A DNA stretch of 64,000 bases from Scalesia atractyloides (Eukaryota; Streptophyta; Magnoliopsida; Asterales; Asteraceae). Below, piece after piece: positions 46,501 to 57,954 of the stretch. The notes under the pieces are model-generated. The model saw only the letters and a list, made by a program, of their open reading frames with translations, did not search any database and was not told where the DNA came from. Every line of letters starts with the position of its first letter. The stretch's first letter is position 1. Position numbers and translations under genes: made by a program. The stretch spans positions 77,065,358 through 77,129,357 of the forward strand of contig CAMTDV010000019.1 in the NCBI GenBank assembly GCA_947069175.1. Reading direction: 5' to 3'.

Positions 46501-48153
46501 GGTACTAAGTGTACGGTCTTCACCGACCATAAGAGCTTACAGCATATCTTTAATCAAAAAGAACTGAACATGCGCCAACGCCGATGGGATGAACTTCTCA
46601 ACGATTACGATTGTGAGATACGCTACCATCCTTGCAAAGTAAACGTCGTGGCCGATGCCCTCGGTCGACGAAGCTATGTGTATAGTGTTCGTGACTCTCA
46701 AGCTTTGAATGATCTTGAAATTCTTATTCACTCCGTCCAGTTTGCTTGTTTTAACGAGAATACATTGCAAGAAGAAATGAAATGTGGTGCCGAAACTCAG
46801 CTTGTTGTTAAACCTAACGGTATTTATTACTATCTCGATCGTATTTGGATTCCTAGCCGTGACAACCTTCGTGAATTGCTAATGACCGAAGCTCATGAAT
46901 CTCGATATTCCATTCACCTCGGAGCCGACAAGATGTACCAGGACTTTCATCCTAAGTATTGGTGTCCGGGCATGAAAAAGGATATCGTCGTGTACGTCTC
47001 AAAGTGCTTAACTTGTTCGAAGGTTAAAGCCAAACATCAAAGGCCCTTTGGCTTGCTCGAACAACCCGAGATCCCGATGTGGAAATGGGAGAGTATAGCT
47101 ATGGACTTTCTTACGAAACTCCCTCGCACTTCCCCTGGTCACGATAACATTTGGGTTATCATTGATCGTCTTACTAAATCCACGCACTTTATTGCTATAT
47201 GAGAAGACTTTAAGGTAGAACGATTAGCACGAATCTATACCGACGAAGTCATTTATCGACACGGGACGCCTCGTGACATCATCTCTGACCGCGACGGTCG
47301 CTTCACCTCACGTCTCTGGGAGACTTTTCAATCCACTCTCGGTACTACTCTCAATCTCAGTACCGCTTTTAACCCTCAAACCGACGGTCAGACTGAGCGC
47401 ACGATCCGCACCCTCGAAGACATGCTTCGTGCGTGTATCATAGATTTCGGTGGTAATCGGGATACACATTTACCTTTAATTGAATTCTCGTACAATAATA
47501 GTTATCATACCAGTATTCAAATGGCTCCTTTTGAGGCACTGTATGGAAGAAAATGTTGACCGCCTATTGCATGGCACGAGATCGGAGAAGCACAAATCAC
47601 CGGTCCCGAGCTAATTCAAGAAATGACGGATAAGATCCTCCAGATCAGAGACAATCTCTTGAAAGCTCGGAGTCGCTAAAAGAGTTACGCCGATAAACGC
47701 CACAAGCCCCTACAATTCAAGGTGGGAGATCACGTTCTCCTAAAGGTTGCACCTTGGAAGGGAGTGGTCCGCTTCGAAAAGAAAGGAAAGCTAGCGCCAC
47801 GATACGTGGGTCCCTTTAAGATTCTGGAAAGGATCGGCAAAGTGGCCTATCAAGTCGAACTACTGGCGGAACTTAATAACGTACATCCGACTTTCCAAGT
47901 GTCGAACCTCAAGAAATGCCTAGCTGAAGAAAATCTCCATGTACCTCTCAAAGATCTACAAATCAACGAGACTCCCAATTTTGTTGAAAAGCCTGTCGAG
48001 ATCAAGGACCGAGAAACCAAGAAACTGCGGCGCTCTCGCATCCCTATCGTGAAAGTCCGATAGGAAGGCAAACGCGGTGCCGAGCTCACTTGGGAATTGG
48101 AAAGTGACATGAAAGCTAAGTATTCGCACCTCTTTGTTACGGCATCTACTTAA
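43558..48153 (+). pseudogene. gag-pol: gag-pol polyprotein of the gypsy element
   Basis: In order: Gag core (HWFDAIEVTF, ALDWWTVERNKRG; about 43740-44250). A frameshift near 44400, then two zinc knuckles, the second with its last Cys replaced (CYTCGDPNHFSNVF). Protease with FDTGAD near 44893. Reverse transcriptase (FVKKKDGTFRMCINYRELNK, FIDDILIYS near 45900) with stops near 45500, 45547 and 45681. RNase H (VYCAASNLGFG, FTDHKSL; 46230-46680). Integrase with its zinc region (HLGADKMYQDFHPKYWCPGM...CLTC) and core D-D-E (AMDFLTKLP, SDRDGRF, QTDGQTERT), with a TGA at 47200. A C-terminal chromodomain-like tail (LRRSRIPIVKVR...ELTWELE) with a TAG in place of the usual Trp. It ends at TAA 48151-48153. 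Many lesions, not functional. Confidence 0.92.
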
Positions 48154-48187
48154 ATTTCGGGACGAAATTTCCTAAAGTAGGGGAGAC
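48152..48187 (+). other. Palindrome plus polypurine tract
   Basis: AAATTTCGGGACGAAATTT (48152-48170) overlaps the stop codon, and AAAGTAGGGGAGAC (48174-48187) leads directly into the 3' LTR. Same arrangement as 5248-5284. Confidence 0.85.
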
Positions 48188-50601
48188 TGTAACAACTCCA
48201 AGTTTCCGTTGTTAGTTATTTCCAAGTATTTCCGTTGTATTTATCACTTGTGCTCTGAAGATTTGATTATGAGAAAGTTATGTTAATTAATTATGTTTAT
48301 TTACTTCGCATCTAATCACTTATTAAACACATCGCTAATTCAATCGCAATCACAAGTAGTTATGCTACTATACGAGCCGAGTGTGTTATTGTTTAATAAA
48401 CACTTGTGCCATCGCATCGCTTACCTCATCGCAACGCAAATCGCAGTTAATTATGTGGTTTTATGTTATTTATGTGTTATGTGTGTTTATGAATATGACT
48501 ACACTCGCTATCGCATCTCTCTCGCTTATTCGAATCGCTAGATCGCAGTTTATATCAATTACAATGCTTAGTATAATTATCTAATACGAATCGAATTGCC
48601 AAACGAACTCATAACGCGAAATCAGCAAACAAAACTTGGCCATTAGGTCAAGTTCCGCCGAAATTGTATAATACAAGTTCGCCCGAACTTGTCTAAGCCT
48701 TATAATCCTTCACAAGCCACAAGTCCGCCCGGACTTATCTGGACACTCTCAAGAACATACATGTTCGCTCGAACTTGTAACAAGTTCGCCCGAACTTGAT
48801 GTCTGCCCTCCCATTCTCACCTCCACCTATAAATACTCAACTCCATTCTCTCATTTGAACTTGCTGCAAGTTCGCCCGGAGCTCCCCAAAACCGAAACCC
48901 CTTGTTTTCTAAGTAAGATTCAACCCGTTTTCAACTACAACAACGTTCAACAACGTTTTACAACGATTTTGCACAAGGCTTTGCCTTGTTTTCATCAAAT
49001 CTCTTCTGTTTACGAAAATCTTCATATTTTTCTACAAAACTTCTGTTTTTTTCCCTCAGACCTGTGTTTAGATCTGAGTAAAACCTTTAAAACATCGATT
49101 TTACACAAATTTCGGACTAAACGACGCATGTTTCGTTCACTTTGAAGTGGAACGAGGCATCGTCAAGCAAGATCTCAGATCCGGAAGCACAAGGACGAAA
49201 TCGTCACTTCCGTACGAACCATCAAGTTCGCCCGGATTAGCCCGAGTTTCTGTAAAATGGCTAAACTCGCTCCAAAAGACCTCTCCAGCCTAAGTTTTAC
49301 TCAATGGCTTAAGGTTGGAGGGATGAACACTCGATTTCCTCAGCAAACGACGCAAAAACGCACGATTTGGATGCCAAAACGATCAAGTTCGCTCGAACTT
49401 GTCACCAGAGTGGTGATCAAGTTCGCCCGAACTTGATGTGAGCTTAAAAAATGGCACAAGTTCGCCCGAACTCTGTTCAATTCTCAATAGAATTAGACAA
49501 GTTCGCCCGAACTTGCATCATCCTCAACAACCAATACAGTTCGCCCGAACTTGTCTAGTTTCTTAGGAAACATGACAAGTTCGCCCGAACTTGTACCTAC
49601 AGTAAGTTCAGGCATACAAGTTCGCCCGAACTTGTATCCTCCTTCAACAAAAAGAGACAAGTTCGCTCGAACTTGTCTCGTTTCCCAGGAAACATGACAA
49701 GTTCGCCCGAACTTGTTCACTCAGTAAGTTAAGGAGCACAAGTTCGCCCGAACTTGTTTGCTGTTCTCTCATCCGTTAACCGTTTCAGCAATTCGGAAGA
49801 CTGATGCACTTCTGTTCGCTTACAGGCTGATCCGGCACTCTCCGCAACTCCTCTCAGCTCCCGAATCTCTCCAAAAACGCACCCACAGTGAGTATACTTG
49901 AACCCTTTTACGCTTAAACACACTTTTGGGTGTCACATATGTTCGTATATCAAAACACATCACACAACTCTCAAACGGTTCTTCGCAACCCGCTGTTACA
50001 TGATTATACGTGGAATCTGCTGAATTGTATGTATTGCTTGATTGCTTGTACGCTACCCTTAACATGATAGTATACTAGAGGTTGACCTGCCACCCGGAGG
50101 CCCGGGGTGTTAAGGCTTGCATTTTATTTCGCATTTATTTTCTCTTTTAGGATGTGGACACTTGTTCGCATGCCTCGATCAATCGCGGTTTCTTGGTTTA
50201 CTTGAATCTAGTAGTTACAGTTCACAACTCTTACGTATGTCATGCGGTGTATGCTAAATGCTTTTATATCTATTATGTACGCAAACCGGTATGCTCACAT
50301 TTACTTAATTGTATTGACGTTTTATTTTAACATATGTGGCAGGTTGAGGATTATGCTTTGGATGCTTAGTTTAGGTTTTGTTTAGAAAATCATGTAATAA
50401 ATCTAGGGAATATCGGATCGGATTTATGTTTAAGAGATTCTTTTGAAATGTAATGGTTATTTGAAGATTGTATGAGTTTGATAGTATGGGATATTAAATG
50501 TTGATTATTGTCTTTAAAATGATCGTTATGGAATCTCTTGATCAATCTGATTCGCCTAGTGCCACTACCCCGATGATTCCGCCATCGGTTGGGGTGTGAC
50601 A
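48188..50601 (+). repeat. 3' LTR of the gypsy element (2414 bp)
   Basis: TGTAACAACTCC ... GGGGTGTGACA. TATAAATA at 48828-48835 suggests a start near 48860, leaving a long transcribed leader. It contains a dispersed palindrome array (48648-49757) and an internal tandem duplication of about 120-130 bases (49535-49655 and 49665-49775). It is followed by AATCT; the matching left flank is lost with the 5' LTR. Confidence 0.92.
48648..49757. repeat. Array of about 17 copies of a 20-bp palindrome
   Basis: Consensus ACAAGTTCGCCCGAACTTGT: 9-bp arms ACAAGTTCG/CGAACTTGT around CC. Full or near-full copies lie at about 48673, 48720, 48761, 48780, 49383, 49416, 49497, 49536, 49575, 49616, 49657, 49695 and 49738. 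Half or degenerate copies lie at 48648, 48867, 49223 and 49456. Some copies with a changed arm base have a matching change in the opposite arm (AGTCCG/CGGACT at 48720; TCAAG/CTTGA at 49416), so pairing is kept. Confidence 0.9.
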
Positions 50602-52380
50602 AATCTAATCACCTTGTGAATATCATATGATAGTTTGACGCTTGACAAGCTATGTAGAAGCTTGGGAAGGAAGCGAGTCAAACAAATCTAGTATGAAGGA
50701 AAAAACGTAATTTGGAAGCAAGGTAAGTAAAGCTTACACCCTTCTTATAGAATACTCATTATTGTATGGGCTATAAATGCGGCAAATTAATATTCCAATA
50801 TGATGTTCCAGAACAAGTGAAAATGATGAAAAACCATAATTGATGGTAAAAGGGGGGAAAACGGTAATTTAGTCATGAAATGACGAACATACAATGGGTT
50901 TTTGATATGCTACCTTATAGTGTAACTTATATTGAGAAAAAGGGTAAATTGGTAAATTAGTCACGTGTTGACGAATGTAAATTGAAACTTAAAAGATACC
51001 CTATGGCTTAAGCCGAGATTGGTTAAAAATTAAAAAAAAAGATTTAAGAGATATGACCTTTTGGTGAAAATCCATAATGGGTCAAATGGGTGTTTTGGTA
51101 AATAAATACCATTTAGTTATTAATATAAAATGTTTGGTCTTTTAGACCAAACGGGTCAAATGGTGATGTTGACACCATTTGACAATAACGACTAATAAGT
51201 GCTTCCCGAGTCTTATGCTCACAGGGTAAAACGGCATATGGAAATTGCGTTGCTATTAATTAGCAAATTGTTAAGGCAAGGTATTAAAACGGGTTAATAC
51301 TTTGACCCGAGCCAGGTATGTGTAAATCAGATTATAACTAGATGGTGCGATTTTGGTCAAACATGTCAATGAAAGTCCGTCGTAAAAGGAGGGACTAAAG
51401 TAACCAAAATGCCCTTGATCGATAAACCGGACAAACGACCCCTAAGGGTTGTTTAGAAATAAGCATTATGATCAAGTAAGTCTTTGATAAATGTAAAAAG
51501 TTATTGGCATAATCCTTCTTGGGTCAAACGCCTCAAAAAGGGTCTTTTCCGTAAAATGACTAACCGAAAGGTTGAATTCGAAATAAATAGTACATTATAT
51601 TAAATCCACCACAAATATAGATGTGGTGAAAGATAAGTAGATATCTTAATGTGGAAATGAGATGTGTGAAAAGAAAGAGCGAGAATTAAACTTAAATGTT
51701 TAAATCCTCTAAACGGGTCAAAATGAATTATGCGCATAACTTGAGTAAGTTATGACCAATTAAGTGAAAATTTGCAAATGCTGGGAATATGCAGCTCCAG
51801 CTTAAAAACTTTCTGTCGAAATCATGTTGTCGTGCCTCGCGACGGGTTTTATTAATTTTGGTCGCGGCCCGCCAGGTGCCCTCGCTCCCGCGATGGCTTT
51901 TCCCGATCCGGTCGCGGCCCGCGACGAGTTAAAAAGCTATTAAAAGTTGTTTGTTTTGGACTTACGGACTTGTTTAGACATGTTGTAAACTCCGTATAAC
52001 TAACGCATTTCATGATTTATGAAATTTAGGTGTATCTTGAAGTACCAGATGGCAATCAAGCCCAATGAAGGACCGAACACTATCAAAATTTAAGCTTTCG
52101 CATTACGTTTCGTCATTACGCGATTAAACCATGATATTATGTTGAAATGTTTTAAATTTCCAGATGTTTTATGAAATTCGTATTTTCATTCGTATGTGTA
52201 TATTGTATATACACATTTATTTGTGAAACTTATATGAAAGTTCGATAAATAAATTAAGGGTCTAACAGAGTGGTTATTCCTGATTTCTCTTTTTGAATTT
52301 TAGACTTATTGTACTTTATTTGGAATCTTTTAATGTGATATTGTGCTTTAAGTTTATGTTTCATTTTGATAGTTTTTACA
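50602..52380. other. Non-coding repeat debris, possibly LTR
   Basis: No ORF of note. GGTCGCGGCCCGC occurs twice (about 51860, 51910), and GGTCTTTTAGACCAAACGGG-type hairpins and TTTGACC words are frequent, as in some plant gypsy LTRs. No TG...CA ends found. Confidence 0.35.
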
Positions 52381-52384
52381 TGTT

Positions 52385-52615
52385 TTAAAAGAACCTGAAT
52401 CAAATCGAATTTATTCGAATTCGATTCGAATTCGAATTTTTAATCAAATACGAATTGGGTTTTTCATTCGAATACGAATTCGAATCGAATTGCATAAGGT
52501 TTTAATCGAATTCAAATAGAATACGAATTCAAGGGAAAATAAAAATAATTCGAATAATTCGATTCGAATAGTTCAAAAATTCGATATTCGATATTCGATT
52601 TGATGAACACCCCTA
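52385..52615. repeat. Degenerate ATTCGAAT repeat tract
   Basis: A run of ATTCGAATTCGAAT-type words, highly self-complementary, ending GATGAACACCCCTAG, which looks like an hAT right end. The matching left end TAGGGGTGTTCATC is absent. Confidence 0.55.
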
Positions 52616-52701
52616 GAAAGATGTGTGAATATTAACTTCCATCTAAATAATATAAAGTATACATAAAAACACAAGAAACTCTTAGAAACCTTTGTTATAT
52701 T

Positions 52702-52703
<2 letters not shown>

Positions 52704-52738
<35 letters not shown>
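52704..52738. repeat. (TA)n microsatellite
   Basis: About 17 TA dinucleotides in a row. Confidence 0.9.
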
Positions 52739-52742
<4 letters not shown>

Positions 52743-53198
52743 CAAAGTGATGATAAATAGTGTTTAGATTAACTTTTGTGATGGGAGAAACCAATAAGTC
52801 AATAAGTTGTTTTTTAAAATGTGTTTGACTTAGCTTATTTACGTATAACGACCAAAAAATGATATTCTTATTGATATTTAAAACAATTTACTACTTTTAC
52901 ATGTAATATAATATACTTTACAAATTTTATGGACAAAAAATATAATTTAAAAAATTTACAAAATACATAATACAAATTTCTTTTACAGATTTTATAATTT
53001 ATTGATTAGACCATAATAATATTACATTCATACAAGTTGATGTTGATGGCTCACTAGACGCAATAGGTGGTGATTGTGGGTGTGGCGGTGTGTGTAAGTG
53101 AAGGTGGAGGGGGTGGGCAGATGCTGGTCGGGTGAAGGTGGTAGGGGCGGTGGTGGCCGTGGGTGTTATAGTGGCAGGGGCGACAAATGGGTGGATGG

Positions 53199-53874
53199 TA
53201 GGGCTGTTCAAAAAGCTTGCAGCTCGGAGCTCGCAAGAAGCTCGCTCGGATTTAGCTCGGAAAAAGCTCGCTCGATATGGCTCGGTTTCAAAGTGAGCCG
53301 AGCCAGCTTGGCTCGGTTAGAAAGTGAGCCTAGCTCGGCTCGGCTCGTAACGAGCCGAGTTGGCTCGGTTTGGCTCGCTTTGTAGCTCGGCTCGGTTTAG
53401 CTCGGATTATTTTATTTATAATAAATTTTTAATTTATATACATTATAATATATTACAAAAAACTGATTACTATTTACATGCATATAGGTTTGTAATCTGA
53501 TATCTTCGACATATTTGAAGGTTGATTACCATACCAATTGACTAATATTGTATTTCATTGAAATTAAAACTTATTTTGTGTTGTTGAACTTAATTTTGGT
53601 TTGTAATGTGTTAGGTTGAACATATTTTGAATATATTCTCTTAAAGTATTGAATAATATTTTAGGCTACCGAAATTTAAGAGGTATGTATTAATTTTTCT
53701 TTATAAAATCGAGCCAAACCAAGCCGAGCCGAGCTAGCTCGGTTTAAAACCAAGTCGAGCCCGAGCTTAAATTTTCAGCTCGGTTTCAAATCCGAGCCGA
53801 GCCGAGCCAGCTCGGTTTATAATTGAGCCGAGCCCGAGCTTGGCCTGGCTCGGCTCGGCTCATGAACAGCCCTA
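53199..53874. mobile_element. hAT-type non-autonomous element with perfect 8-bp target duplication
   Basis: Ends TAGGGCTGTTCA and TGAACAGCCCTA are perfect inverted repeats. GTGGATGG flanks both sides (53191-53198, 53875-53882). Subterminal 200-bp regions are packed with GAGCCGAGC and its inverse GCTCGGCTC, the usual place for hAT transposase binding. The 280-base centre is AT-rich. No transposase. Confidence 0.9.
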
Positions 53875-53882
53875 GTGGATGG

Positions 53883-55255
53883 TGGTCGACTGAAGGTGGA
53901 GTGGGTGGTGGGTGAGGTGTGTGCGTGTGTATTTGTGTGAGCAAGGGTTTTAGGGTAAAGTATAGTCTTGTTTTTGTGACTTTTGGTAAATAACTTTTTA
54001 CCCATTTTCAAAAAGTAAAAAAAAAACGCTTTTTTCAATGAAAAACATTTTTTTTATTTATTGACTTTTTCAATAAGTTATTTTCCAAACTCAATCTCAA
54101 TTACTCTCTAAATAAACGTATAGAATGGTTTTTGTCCCTAGCTTGATTTCATAAGCCCTCAAATCATCATCCCACATTATGTTACTTAAATTTTGATCTT
54201 GCTTAATTAGTTAGATTAAAACAATAAGAGTAAACTACATTTTTCTTGGTTAACATCCAATGACACTTTAAGTCTCTGAGTGTCAAAATTGAACAATCAA
54301 ACGCAAAGACTTGATTGTTCAATTTTGGTACTTAGAGACTAAAAATGTAATTGAATGTTAACCAGGTGGACGGAAATTATCGTTTACTCAAACAATAATT
54401 AATCTTAATTGTATTGGGAAAAGACATTATCAAAATGTTGATTAATATCGACGTCACGTTATCATGAGATCTCCTACGTCTTATCCCTATATGATTTATA
54501 AAAATTTGCTTCTCTCAAAATACACTATTCAATTTCCTTTGTTTTCATTTCACTCTATAGCCTACACTCTACACTCAAACAATCACATATCCGCACTTCT
54601 TTTCTTTTTTCTTCGTTTTTATTTATGGTTTGATGTTTCCTATGTATTATATAAGCTAATCTTTTAAGAACTAATATAACTTTATACAAATTATTTTGGT
54701 TTAATTTTTTTAGTAAAATCACAATATATTTTTTGAATATGAATGTTCTAAAAATAAAAGTATTTTACGTTTAGAAATTTTATAACTAACTTAGTTATTT
54801 ACTTTACGGTTTTTTAACTAAATTTTTAGATTATAAATTAGTAACTTTCAAAGTTTTATTTTATCGATTTTACTAAATACAATATTGTGACATAACATTA
54901 TATGTTTCTCTTACGTTTCGACCATCACTATGAAAACTATATTTATTTATCAAGTGTCAGTACTATGCTAATACCTTAACGAACTGAACCAAACTGGTAG
55001 TGACCGAAAAACATCAGTGTTATTATTATCTTGTAGGTTTCTATTTTGGTTGTTATACTAAGTTTGTATACCACAATGATGCGAACTGATAAAGACTGAA
55101 TTCCCGCCACAAGATAATGTTTTACATTTCAGTGTAAATTTGTGTGAGTAAACACTATTAATGTATGTGTGGTTTAATATTTTTACGTCTTTTTTTCTCG
55201 CTTTAACGGTCTCGTCGTAACACGCGTGGTTCTAAAAACTCGTATTGTTTAAGAT
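53883..55255. other. Spacer without recognised genes
   Basis: AT-rich and non-coding, apart from GGTGG-rich sequence at the left edge that continues the host sequence of the hAT insertion. Confidence 0.4.
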
Positions 55256-56776
55256 AGAAAAACTGGAGTGTTTGAATAATGTCTTTCGGCCTGGAAGGCG
55301 AAACTCCTCTCCATTGGAGGTTGCGTGACTCTTATTAACTCGGTCATGGAGAGTCTTCCGAACTAATTTTTTTCCTTGTACAAAGCTCCTCACAAGGTTA
55401 TAGATGGCCTGGAATCTATTATAAAAAGGTTTTTATGGGGTGGAGCGGAAAACATGAACAAAATCCATTGGGTGGTTTGGGATAAAGTCGCGACGCCAAG
55501 AAAGTTGGGGGGGTTTGGGGTTATCGAAGCTGAAAAATGTGAATGGGGCGTTGCTAGCAAAATGGGTATGGAGGTATAGAATGGAAATGGATAGTTTATG
55601 GCGAAAGACCGTTGATGCCTTTCATACCAAGAAGAGAGGTTGGGACTGATTCCACACAACAAACAACTGACGGGGGTTTGGCTTAACATTGCGAGGTGGG
55701 TTTCTAAGATGAAGGTGGCTGTGGTATCGGTTAACAATCTTATAAAAGGTGTGGTTCGAAGCGGGGATGCCATACGTTTTTGGATAGATCCATGACTTTG
55801 CAACGAACCGCTAGTGGATGTTTTCCCAACCCTTTTTTCGTTGGAAGTGAATAAAAAAGGCTGGTTAAGGATGCTTGGAGTTCAGATTCGCAAGGGCATG
55901 GAAACACAGTTTTGGCTCTCTCGGGGAGGCGGCGGAGTGGCTCAGGTTAGAGACGATGATGGAGTCGGTTCGAGTCTCGAGGGGTTTTGATAGCTGGGTG
56001 TGGATGGGAGACAAGGAAGGGAGGTTTTCAATCAAAGTTACAGTCCAGGAAAATTGATGCGAGCAATTTTTTTTTTTTATTTAAATGGTGTAATTGGTCC
56101 CAAAAAAGTGTAATATCATGGTTTGGAGGGCTGAAATGGAACGCATTCCTACGGTGGTGGCGGGCTTAGCAAGAGAAATGTTACAGTTGGGGATAGAGCT
56201 TGTGTTTTTTGCGAGTCGGCTGACGAAACGGCTGAGCATATGTTTACAGGTTGCGGGGTTTCTTGTTTGGTTTGGCAAAGGATAAGTAGTTGGTGCGATA
56301 TTCCAAATTTTGCTTTTGTTGTCAAATATCTTCTGCAGCTTCATGAGTCAAGTGGGTTGGGGGAGATTGCTAAGAAGGCTCTTCATGGAATCATAATTGT
56401 GGCTTTTTGGTGATAATTTTCAATTCGTGTAGTTTGTCTGTGTTGTCTTGTGCCCTGCTTTTGGGGCTGTTTAAAAGTATTTTTTTTGAACGGCCAACGA
56501 ATCTTTCAAATGGGCTACTACCACATCGGGATACACTCGCCTCCGAATCGGGGAAAACCCTCACCTAGGGCCGAAGCCCGTGAACACTCGCCCGAAGGCA
56601 CGACAGTGTGGTGAGGTAAAACCCGCCCAGTTAAGGATCGAACTAGCGATCTACACTTATTCGCCTAGTCTCCCATCATCACCAGTCCACCTCATTGGCA
56701 ATTTGAATGAAAATTTATCTTTAAAAAATATGAAATTTATCTTTAAAAAAAAGAAAAAAAGAAAAACTGGAGTGTA
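55256..56776 (+). mobile_element. 5'-truncated LINE with 16-bp target duplication
   Basis: AGAAAAACTGGAGTGT at 55256-55271 recurs at 56760-56775 right after an A-rich tail. Between them lies the 3' part of an L1-type ORF2. Reverse-transcriptase thumb region: LYKAPHKVIDGLESIIKRFL, then KIHWVVWDKVATPRKLGGFG. After several lesions, a zf-RVT zinc region CVFCESADETAEHMFTGCG at 56201-56257. The 5' end is missing, as expected from incomplete reverse transcription. An antisense SINE lies near the 3' end. Confidence 0.85.
56480..56700 (-). mobile_element. tRNA-derived SINE (antisense) within the LINE
   Basis: On the minus strand it has a head with GTGGACTGGTGATGATGG, a B-box AGTTCGATCC and a body with CGGGCTTCGGCCCTAGGTGA, and ends GTTGGCCGTTCAAAAAAAA. 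Target duplications are unclear in the AT-rich flanks. Confidence 0.65.
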
Positions 56777-57527
56777 TAAGAATGGGTGTCGGTTACTATA
56801 ATTAATTTTTAAAACCCCTAATTTTAATGTTCGATTCTTGGTCCGAAAAAGGGTTAAAGAGCCGTTAGTCAGAAAGTCAAGAATTCATCATCATATACGT
56901 CCACTATAAAGTGTAAACATAAATGAACGCTCCTTCTTTTTGTTTTTATTTTGACCAGCGAACGCCCCTCTATTTCATATAATAAAATATAATATAATCG
57001 AACAACTAGTCATAAATAAAGACCCAATGTGAAACGCTTCTTGCAACCTTAACAATCATATCATACGTAACCTACCAAAATCTTTTATTGCGTTTTCTTT
57101 ACATTTGCAATTTCAGAAAATAATGAAGAAATCTATTTATATACAAAGAATTATTTGCCTACAATGAGAAGGTTATGATGATCAATATAGAATTTTTTCA
57201 GGTGGCTGGAATATTTGAATATCGGTTGTTTATCGCTATATATTAAACTTTTATGGTTTAGGTCATGGCAAGTCGTGTAAATTCAAAATTTTCGCCCTAA
57301 AAATTTCAGACCCAAGTTGCAAAGCTGAACAGAACCCATCGTGTAGGGCGGGAAACGAAAAATTCAAAACTAAACGGTTTTGAAAAAAAAAACCAAAAAC
57401 ACATTTTTATTTTTGGTTTGAGCCCAAAATTGACCCACGCACGCCCCTAATCGGTGACAGTACATGGCTTGACAAAATCATGGATTGAGGTTTTAATTTG
57501 AAAAGTTGGCTTGCAGTGGGGGTGGTA
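56777..57527. other. Spacer without recognised genes
   Basis: AT-rich and non-coding; nothing supportable. Confidence 0.4.
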
Positions 57528-57537
57528 AATACAAAAT

Positions 57538-57666
57538 CTAATATCAATGGGGTGGTGGTCCATTGGTAAATGCAAAATCTTAAACACCTAGGTTGAGTGG
57601 TGGATGTTTTAGATTCAAATCTCAAAGACGATAGAGATTAAAGAATTGTCGTTCAAAAAAGAAAAT
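57538..57666 (+). mobile_element. Short SINE with 10-bp target duplication
   Basis: GGTGGTCCATTGGTAAAT is A-box-like, AGATTCAAATCTC is B-box-like, and the tail is TTGTCGTTCAAAAAAG. AATACAAAAT flanks it at 57528-57537 and 57667-57676. Confidence 0.7.
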
Positions 57667-57954
57667 AATACAAAATGTAACTCTCCCACTTTTATTAAGT
57701 TAGTTTTTTATTTGTTAAAAGTGGGTGACATAAATGATGTTTGAGCTTAATTGTTTAAAATGACTAATGGGCATGTGAGTTTAGTTTAAATTGTACTTAT
57801 TTTTTTAATTGTATAAAGTGGGCGTGGTTATTTTATATTTGTTAATCAGTTTACGATAAATTTATATACAATTATATTTTATCAATTTAAAATCTTAAAC
57901 AAATATTCTAGAGATTGCCAGTTTAATTGTATATGGAGAGTTTTTAAGAAATGT

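Larger units (their letters stand above)
41740..50601 (+). mobile_element. Ty3/gypsy (Tekay-like chromovirus) element, defective
   Basis: Order: truncated 5' LTR (41740-42429), primer site (42433-42445), leader, gag-pol (43558-48153), palindrome and polypurine tract (48152-48187), full 3' LTR (48188-50601). Integrase follows reverse transcriptase, as in Ty3/gypsy, and a chromodomain-like tail is present. Stops and frameshifts run through the whole coding region, so it is inactive. Confidence 0.92.

Noticed and set aside
48648..49757. CRISPR-like array
   Set aside because: Repeats with spacers are present, but spacing is irregular, the repeats are degenerate palindromes in a plant LTR, and no cas-like gene exists.
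50602..52380. Complete LTR retrotransposon
   Set aside because: Composition and words are LTR-like, but no TG...CA ends, primer site or coding motifs were found.
53098..53385. Gly/Arg-rich ORF of 95 codons
   Set aside because: It runs from GGTGG-rich sequence into the hAT element, so it cannot be an ancestral gene.
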